A stretch of DNA of 13,105 bases from Cyclostephanos tholiformis (lineage: Eukaryota > Bacillariophyta > Thalassiosirophyceae > Thalassiosirales > Thalassiosiraceae). The translations under genes were made by a program, and so were the position numbers. This document shows positions 7,243 to 13,105 of this stretch, one piece after another. Numbering within the stretch: the stretch's first letter is position 1; the number at the start of each line of letters is the position of its first letter. The stretch lies in the NCBI GenBank assembly GCA_036939975.1, contig JALLPB010000761.1:1-13105 (forward strand). Direction: 5' to 3'. The notes beneath the pieces are model-generated. The model made no database searches. It had not been told where the DNA came from and was given only the letters and a program-made list of their open reading frames with translations.

Positions 7243-8036
7243 GAAGTTCGAGTGGACGACTCCTCGCCTCGTCCTCGAGGGAGTTAAGGTCCAAACTAAG
7301 CGGCGTCGGTGGCCTTTCCTCGAATGGACATCTTCAGATGAACAATCCCCTGCTGACGTCGACTTTGACTCACAGTCAATATAAAGCATCGTTGCCATCC
7401 CAATCGACAACATTCTTCGTGATGATCACGGGTCAGATAGAATCTGCGATATCCTCGACCGCATCCCTCAACGATCACTTGTACTGTCGATACTCTTTCA
7501 CATACGGGCCCGATTGGGAGGTCGTGCACGGAGTGAACATGGGCATATCCCAAATCGGACGGCGAGGGATGTTGCTGATTAACACCGACGGCGCGGCCTA
7601 CGGGGGGCACGACGATTGCAGCAACGCAATAGTTTGGAACTTTCCCATCGAAATATCCTTCCAGTCGACAAGTCCACACGGTTGGCCCCGCCTCGTCGTG
7701 TCAGTGTACGGGCTCGACTTCATGGGTCGCGACGTCGTTCGCGGGTACGCCAGTCTCCTACTCCCTGTGAGGCCGGGGGGGCACACAAGGTATCTGAAAA
7801 CATACCGTCCTGTGAGCGGAAGCATGTTTGGTCGGGTCGTGAATTGGCTCATGGGAACGAGTCCGGAATATTATGATAGCAAGATGGTGGCGAGGGGCGA
7901 GGGAAGGGCAGTAACGAGGGTCGTATGCGGCGATAGGACAGTTAAGGTGAATTTGATGGTGACCGTCAAAGACTTCCAGACATTCAGTTACGTTTCCTCT
8001 GCTCCTGATTCGAGGGATCGAAATTGTCAGGATTGA
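7179..8036 (+). CDS. B9D1: B9 domain-containing protein 1 (ciliary transition-zone protein)
   Basis: The 285-residue product carries one B9 domain (a C2-like beta sandwich) at about residues 79-270. Recognisable family features are FFVMITGQIESA at the domain start, LYCRYSFTYGPDWEVVHG (101-118), IVWNFPIEISFQS (151-163), WPRLVVSVYGLDFMGRDVVRGY (169-190) and VKVNLMVTVKDF (255-266). In the known family, B9D1 works with B9D2 and MKS1 in the MKS module of the transition zone, gating entry of proteins to cilia and flagella. Human B9D1 is 204 aa; the excess here is mostly a Ser-rich, probably disordered N-terminal extension of ~78 residues. ATG 7179 is the first in-frame ATG after an in-frame TAG (7092-7094) and has A at -3 and G at +4. 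No intron is visible. The TGA stop is 83 bp from the NOC2 stop on the other strand, so 3' untranslated regions may overlap. Presence of this gene implies a ciliated or flagellated life stage. Confidence 0.92.
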   Translation: MASPSDVRPSLIEAESSSKPLRSSSGRLLASSSRELRSKLSGVGGLSSNGHLQMNNPLLTSTLTHSQYKASLPSQSTTFFVMITGQIESAISSTASLNDHLYCRYSFTYGPDWEVVHGVNMGISQIGRRGMLLINTDGAAYGGHDDCSNAIVWNFPIEISFQSTSPHGWPRLVVSVYGLDFMGRDVVRGYASLLLPVRPGGHTRYLKTYRPVSGSMFGRVVNWLMGTSPEYYDSKMVARGEGRAVTRVVCGDRTVKVNLMVTVKDFQTFSYVSSAPDSRDRNCQD

Positions 8037-8119
8037 GCGGTATGAGGTGTTATGACAACGGTCGAGGCGTACTTTTAGATAGCAGCAATGATGCTGGGAC
8101 TACAGATATTATCGGGGCT

Positions 8120-11100
8120 CTATTCTTCCTCGGTCTCACTGTCTGACCACGCGATGCCCTCCTGAACTTCATCATGCTCCTTGAGGGCCGCGACATTTTT
8201 GAGATCCGCTTCGTTGACGACCGCTGCCTTCCTTTTTTTCTTAGGCAATGACTTCTTCGACTTCCGCTCCTCTCGCCTTTCTTCCTCCTCTTCAGAATCG
8301 TCGTCCTCCTCCCGGCCCTTCCTCTTTCGTTTATCCGAGGAATCTTTGATGATATCATCGTCCTCATCGTCGTCATAATCCCGAACCTTTTTGTCATTCG
8401 CCTTCATCGCTGGACGCGTCACAACCTCCAACCTTCTCTCCTTGGCCACAGCAGATTCGAACCGTTCCCTCATGTTGGGGACGTTGGGCGGCTTGAGGGC
8501 CTCCAATCTACGAACGTCCTTGGGAGCGTCTGTCAACGTCGACCGGCCAGCGATGGCGAATGCGGAATACTTCTCGCAGAGTTCAATGGTGCCCTTAGAG
8601 TAGGCGCGCCATTGACTGTTGCTGATTTCCTTGTTAAACTATGAGTTTTGTTTCGATTGTCGCAGATGCGCCACATGCAGACAGATATGGACATGATGAG
8701 TTTGACATTGACAAGTATTCTTACACCACAGCATCCACTCCCCCATCGACACACTCACCTTTCTCAATCGTTGCAAGATCGAAAACGTGAATTCAGGAAA
8801 TCCCGGCGAATACCTGTACAGGTCCACCTCCCTGTTTAACAGGACGAAGGTCTCCTTTAGCACCCCATCCAATTGTTCCATCGTACGCAATGTGCACTCC
8901 TTGGGCAATTTCAATATCACGGGAAGACGCAGCCCCCGAATCGTTCCGGCCGACCTCTTCTTCTTCTTCCCCCCCCTCATGCCACCGCCATCTCCACGCA
9001 ACGGCTTCATCCCCACCTCCCCGTGATCTAACACCCCCAGGAGGAGGCTCGTGGTGGGCACAAAAGTCCCGGTCGATGACGCGAGCTGCTGCAGGAGTCG
9101 GACGCAGTGGAGTCGAAGCGGCACATACTGTGCCACGGGGACGAGACGACAAACTCCCAATATCAGCTCAGTGAGAGGATACACGAGCGATCGGAGGAGG
9201 TTGGCCTCCTCGTCCTTGCCGCTGGGACCCCCGCCAAGCTTGTTCGCTCCCATTCCCTCGCCGCCGACACCACCCGTCCACCCGTCCCTGCCCCCGCCGC
9301 CGCAAGTGGCGCAAAGCACGGCGACCCACAATTTCAGGCAGTGGACGTACTGCCAGCAGCAAACCACTGCCCTGCTCTCCGGCGTCTTCTTGGTCATCGC
9401 CGAACGCAGGTGCAATGCCAATTGCCTTATGTAAACGAACGCGTGCTGGTACGCGCTCGCATAATCCAGCGCATAAACCTCCACGACGCAATTGCCCATG
9501 AACGTGAGCGTCGGCAATACGCTCGAGACGTTGGACGCAGTGCCAAACTTCGAACGACGCGCGTAACCGAGGTAGGTGGACTTGAGACAGTCCTCGATAA
9601 GAGGGTACGGCTGGGTGATGGCCAATTGCCGTATTCGCAAGAACGCCTGCAAACGCACGGCGTTGTGCCCCTCGGAAGTGTCAAGGGGGGCGCTCCAAAG
9701 TCGTACGCATGTGCGCAACATCGGACGAGCGAGGCGGGGGTACGACGTCAGGTACGGTATGTAATGGGCGAGCGCGGAAAGGACGAAGCGCAGCAGGTCG
9801 GCCTCCTTCCCCGCCTCCGATAGGATGTGCAGGGACGATCTCAGGAACGATTCGATCACGGGTCGAAGTATGGTCCAGTTCGGCGACTTAGCAAGCGTCT
9901 TCGGATGCAAGGGCCTGTTCTCGTCGAGGGCATTTTTCTCCTTCGCCTTCTCCTCCTCCTTATTTCCTTCTTTGGCATCGTCGTCGTCGTCGTCATCGTT
10001 GCCACGAGAATTTTCATCGTTGTCGTCGTCTTCTTCAATCTCGCCTTCCGTCTCCCCCCCCCCTGTAAGAAGATAACGACGGAATTCTTCGTGGCAACGT
10101 ACCAGACAAATCGCCATGAGTCTATCGAAGACGACCGGACTCGTGATTTGAAATTCTCTCCTCTTCTTACCCCCGCCCCCGACGCCTCCTTTTCCGCCTT
10201 TCTTTACTCCCCTTCCACCACCACCGATTCCGTCCTCCTCATCACCACCCCCGTCGTTGATGTTGTCATCGTTGTGATCACTATCCCGATCCTGTCGATT
10301 GGCATCGCTGAGGCGACAAGCGGTGCCATACGCCGATACAATACGCTTCAGTCCCCTGACCGATCGAGAATGGGGGTCGAAAGCGCCCCGTTCCAGTTGC
10401 TCCAATCGCCTTGGCGTGAGTAGGAACTTCGATCCCTCCCGTTCCTTTTCCTCTTCCTCCTCCTCCTTTCTCTTCTTGAGGGGTTTCGATTTGGTTGGCC
10501 TTCCCCCCTCGACTTCATCGTCGACGACGGCAACTCCATCGCCTTCATCGTCATCGTCGTCGTCGTCATCGTCGTCGTCGTCATCGTCGTCGTCGTACTC
10601 GAGCAGCGAGCTCTCGTTGTCCCTGAGGTAGCCGTAAAATTCCGGATCCTTCGAGCTAAGCTCGTCTAGCTGTCGCCTTAGCCTTGCCTCCGACGCCTTA
10701 ACGTCCTCCTCCTCGGAGCCCAGGGACGCGTACGAGTCGTCATCGTCGTCGTCGTCGTCATCGTCGCCATCGTCGTCGTCGTCATCGCCGTCGTCGTCAT
10801 CGCGACTCCCGCCATCCTCTAATAGACCCCCGACCGCCCTCTCGAAGAAGGAATCGACGTCCATCGTACCGAGGTTCGCATCGTTGATGAAATCGTCCTC
10901 CGACCTCCTCCTCTTGGCACCAGCATCCCCCCCCTCCTCGTCGTCGTCGACTACGACGCGGCCGGCGCCGCTCCTATCCCCGTTCCCTCTCGTCTCGTCG
11001 TCGGCGCGCCCTCCCTTCCTATCCCCGCCGCGACCCCCTCCCTTCCTCGTCCTCTTCTTACCTCCCCCCCCACCCTTGGTCGTCGTAGCAGTGGTGATGG

Positions 11101-11212
11101 TAGTCGGTGCCTTCGACGACGGTCCGCCGCTTCCCTTCCTCTTCTCGTGAGTCCTACCGGACTTGGAGGTGGCAATGTTGAATTTCTTCGATCTCTTCGT
11201 CGTCTTCGCCAT
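8120..11212 (-). CDS. NOC2: Nucleolar complex protein 2 (60S ribosomal subunit biogenesis), two exons
   Basis: The gene comprises exon 1 at 11212-8759 and exon 2 at 8638-8120, joined in phase 0 to give 990 aa. Exon 1 residues 106-121 (DDFINDANLGTMDVDS) and 187-205 (SKDPEFYGYLRDNESSLLE) are typical of the N-terminal half. The conserved Noc2 region spans about 440-850, with SAYQHAFVYIRQLALHLR (586-603), WQYVHCLKLW (620-629), LVYPLTELILG (676-686) and YSPGFPEF (801-808). It crosses the splice junction as LQRLRK/FNKEISNSQW. In the known family, Noc2 pairs with Noc1 on early pre-60S particles in the nucleolus and with Noc3 on later nucleoplasmic ones. The protein is longer than yeast or human Noc2 (~710-750 aa) because of Asp runs (138-159, 207-222), Gly/Lys-rich linkers and a Gly-rich insert (~636-669). 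The C-terminus is acidic and basic, with a classical NLS-like KKKRK (951-955). ATG 11212 is the first in-frame ATG; the frame stays open upstream to 11308 without one. Confidence 0.93.
8639..8758 (-). other. NOC2: NOC2 intron (GT-AG, 120 nt)
   Basis: On the - strand the donor is AAAG/GTGAGT (GT at 8758-8757) and the acceptor is CATAG (AG at 8640-8639). Removing it joins two phase-0 exons and restores the conserved Noc2 C-terminal sequence across the junction; reading through breaks it. The length is a multiple of three. Its only in-frame stop is the TAG formed by the last three intron bases. There is no obvious polypyrimidine tract before the acceptor. Confidence 0.85.
10547..10594 (-). repeat. 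Coding GAC/GAT microsatellite (16 Asp codons)
   Basis: Uninterrupted Asp codons encode residues 207-222 of NOC2, as a mixed GAC/GAT run rather than a pure repeat. It sits just after the conserved ESSLLEY motif. The run is likely to vary in length between strains. Confidence 0.9.
10736..10801 (-). repeat. Coding GAC/GAT microsatellite (interrupted Asp run)
   Basis: This stretch encodes residues 138-159 of NOC2: Asp codons interrupted by Gly at two positions. It forms an acidic tract between the DVDSFFERA segment and the SYASLGSEEED segment. Confidence 0.9.
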
Positions 11213-11690
11213 CGAAGTACAATTAATATTGTCTCGCCTTTGTGGCTTCGTTCTTTGTTCTCCTCGTCCTTCTATGCGATGTCCTCGAGATGGGTGAAAG
11301 ATAATCAAGATGTAAAAAAATAGGAAAAAATATGAAAATATGGAAAGAGTTGATTGGTGTTCGTCGCGTGGCGCGGCGCGACAGCGGGGCGGGAGGATGA
11401 TGAAAAGATTATTTCCCCCAAGTACGATACTACAATACTACAACAGCCAGACGGAAAAAGAAAAAGGTTGTGGTGAGGGCCAGACCGAGGAGGCCACGTG
11501 CTCCTGACAGGGGAATGAGGGGGCCCATTCAGCGTTGGTAAGCACGTGGGACCATGACGAGTGATTGCGGTAGGGTTTACTAGTTAGTAACAATTAAAGC
11601 AATTACAAGCCACCCCCTCTCCGGGGGCGAGAACACTACTACACCCCCGGCCAATAATCCTAGTAGTGATTAGCAGGTGCCAAGGATGCC
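11213..11690 (-). promoter_or_regulatory. Upstream region of NOC2 with two CACGTG boxes
   Basis: No gene is supported here. Two CACGTG palindromes lie at 11495-11500 and 11543-11548, 48 bp apart and 283 and 331 bp upstream of the NOC2 ATG. CACGTG is the core site of many bHLH and bZIP factors. An A-rich stretch (11312-11345, on the + strand) and a GC-rich near-palindrome GTCGCG...CGCGAC (11363-11382) lie nearer the gene. Farther out, CCCCCTCTCCGGGGG (about 11613-11627) and the inverted pair CACTACTA / TAGTAGTG (11634-11641, 11661-11668) can form hairpins. Confidence 0.35.
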
Positions 11691-11738
11691 ACGCTCAAGG
11701 AATTAATCAAGAGGTAATAAATAATAATTCTGGCATGC

Positions 11739-12540
11739 ATGCCCCGACGAGGGGCTCGAAAAAGTCTACGGATCCAACGCCGCCAATCCGCCCTTTTCCA
11801 GCAATGGGCCACCCAGCACCTCCGTGAAGTAGAGGAGGAGCGAATCTGGGACGGTGAACCTCGACGAAGTCTGCGACTCCATTTTAAAAGAGACACCCCA
11901 GGCTTTTGGTACCTACTCTTCCAAGAGGAGGGATACACTACTCGTACCAACAATAGCGAGCCTCAGGAATTCCCAATGTAAGGGTTCAGTTTGGCCCCGT
12001 CCGACAACTACACCACCCCTCCAAGCAACAACAATGGCGATGGTGGTCAAAATAGGGGCAATGCCAACGAAGAAAACGAGCCTGCTGACACCAAACACGC
12101 CAACACCACCCAAGAAGACAAGGGGGGACAACAAAAAAATTTGACGATATCGGATGCCATAGAGGCAAGCTTGATCATGAGCTACACCGCAACTAAAAAC
12201 ATCTCAATATTCTCTCCCAGGGAGTACGAATCAAACGAATCGGGCAACAAGGCGGACACCTGAATCCCCTTGTGCAATCTTGCCAATCGTGATTAAAGGG
12301 CAAACCTTCAACATCGGTTGAGGAAATAGTTACAGGGAACAAGAAGACATTTGGGAAGAATCAGTGTGCTATTCTGCCGGAATGAACACACACATGAAAT
12401 GCAACTTTAAATTCATAAATATCTCCGGGAATGCATACCACGATGTAACGACAATGTCTATAACATCAATTGTGCAGCACCTGCCGAACTCTGTCCTACT
12501 CCCCACACTTTGGGGATGGTACCTCTCCTATTCAGAATGA
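11739..12540 (+). pseudogene. Frame-broken coding remnant, family unrecognised
   Basis: Three + strand pieces have protein-like composition. One frame runs from ATG 11739 to TAA 11979-11981 and includes QHLREVEEERIWDGEPRRSL. It resumes as a Asn/Asp/Gln-rich, probably disordered stretch to TGA 12261-12263. An overlapping frame at 11854-11980 also looks coding (NLDEVCDSILKETPQAFGTY). A third frame follows to TGA 12538-12540 with one stop at 12319-12321; it contains PIVIKGQTFNIG, then EDIWEESVCYSAGMN and LPTLWGWYLSYSE. The pieces may be exons: GTAAGG at 11978 is donor-like. More likely they are remnants of a decayed gene or transposon. No motif assigns a function. GGCATGCATGCC, a 12-bp palindrome, overlaps the first ATG. 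Confidence 0.3.
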
Positions 12541-12632
12541 CACCATGCAGCACGCAGAACACTCTTGGTCGATGCAATGGGAGAGTTAAATTTTGATTGG
12601 GTGATGGGAGGGAGGGGCCAGTTTGTCCCGGG

Positions 12633-12850
12633 CTTAGCTGGAAATGTCGCGGTTTAAGATGTCGGCAACAGTTGGTTTTGAAGACATTTAATCGTGTCTT
12701 CCTGACACGACGGCCCGACACAGCCGACGTGTCGGCGACATCATGTGATGTCGGGTCCTTTTTTTCTGTGTCGTATGTCATGTTGTTACCTACTTGCCGA
12801 AATGTTGTAGCAGTAACTACCTACCGTAGTACAATTAACTACTTTATTGT
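12633..12850 (+). repeat. TGTC/GACA-rich dispersed repeat, copy B
   Basis: This is the + strand counterpart of copy A (4430-4208, -). It begins with CTTAGCTGG (12633-12641) and contains GCCGACGTGTC (12723-12733). It ends with AACTACCTACCGTAGTAC, which aligns to AACTCTACCTATGTAC in copy A. Similarity may extend more weakly to about 12990. A frame crossing it on the + strand (12597-13061) is not conserved in copy A. Confidence 0.55.
12693..12752 (+). other. Three consecutive perfect hairpins followed by a T tract
   Basis: The stems are CGTGTC/GACACG with a 5-nt loop (12693-12709), CCGACAC/GTGTCGG with a 7-nt loop (12715-12735), and GACATCA/TGATGTC with a 2-nt loop (12737-12752). Spacers are 5 nt and 1 nt. 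A T7 tract begins within 10 nt. The stems share the TGTC/GACA motif, so they may simply reflect motif repetition in copy B. Confidence 0.5.
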
Positions 12851-12930
12851 ACTCTACGTAACAACACACACGAACAAAAAAACTCCCTTTCTACCATACC
12901 GTAGCATTTGCCACGCAGGAATAGTACAAA

Positions 12931-12981
12931 CGGATGGTCGACGAGGGTCGAACCATCCGGCAAAGACCACCACCATGGTGG
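12931..12981. repeat. Hairpin and palindrome near the right edge
   Basis: CGGATGGT (12931-12938) pairs with ACCATCCG (12952-12959) around a 13-nt loop. The 12-bp palindrome CCACCATGGTGG follows at 12970-12981. No gene is called from 12851 to the end: the frames there are shadows of each other with no recognisable product. The GGTCGAACC in the loop region is not part of a tRNA fold. Confidence 0.4.
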
Positions 12982-13105
12982 AGCCGGCTGCCGGTCTATG
13001 CGGCATGGCTTTTGCGTTTCCTGCCGCCTCCCCCCCCGGCAGTCTCTGCGGAAGGGGTTGACCGAGGGCGGTGTGGCAGGGCTTAACTAAATGATACAAA
13101 CCGGC

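Noticed and set aside
9107..9823. 238-codon + strand ORF antisense to NOC2
   Set aside because: It is a shadow frame of the conserved NOC2 coding sequence on the other strand, kept open by its high GC content.
12931..12960. GGTCGAACC suggesting a tRNA T-arm
   Set aside because: The surrounding bases form an 8-bp hairpin of their own and no D or anticodon arm is present upstream.
1..13105. CRISPR array, bacterial operon or prophage
   Set aside because: No regularly spaced identical repeats and no ribosome-binding-site-led gene strings; the conserved genes and the intron are eukaryotic.

Overview
The window looks like nuclear DNA from a ciliated or flagellated microbial eukaryote that uses the standard genetic code. 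Two conserved eukaryotic proteins are encoded, one gene has a GT-AG spliceosomal intron, and both strands carry low-complexity tracts and decayed repeat-derived coding sequence. The Asp-run-rich nucleolar protein and the style of the repeats suggest an alga or stramenopile (for example a diatom relative). That placement is inference; nothing here proves the lineage.

Only about 7.0-11.3 kb is clearly genic. A B9-domain protein (B9D1, ciliary transition zone) lies on the + strand at 7179-8036. It converges, with 83 bp between stop codons, on NOC2 (60S ribosomal subunit biogenesis) on the - strand at 11212-8120. NOC2 has two exons around a 120-nt intron (8639-8758), and the spliced product is 990 aa. 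The two genes serve unrelated processes and appear to be ordinary chromosomal neighbours.

The left 7 kb is repeat territory. At the edge is the 3' end of an unrecognised + strand ORF (to 213). It converges on a decayed - strand ORF with a Met/Glu/Gln-rich coiled-coil tail (242-1027). Next are two inverted copies of a ~445-bp repeat (1005-1455 and 3361-3803, ~85% identical in the best block). They bracket a pyrimidine-rich degenerate repeat and a heavily decayed + strand coding region ending 58 bp inside the right arm. This is the best candidate for an undescribed element: either a long-inverted-repeat (foldback-like) transposon or two opposed insertions of one repeat family. From 4.2 to 6.7 kb there are hairpins, a G17 tract, frame-shifted coding remnants and a possible transposase fragment.

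The right end (11.3-13.1 kb) holds the NOC2 upstream region with two CACGTG boxes and another frame-broken coding remnant (11739-12540). It also holds a TGTC/GACA-rich repeat (12633-12850) with three consecutive perfect hairpins. A diverged copy of that repeat lies in opposite orientation at 4208-4430, about 8 kb away.
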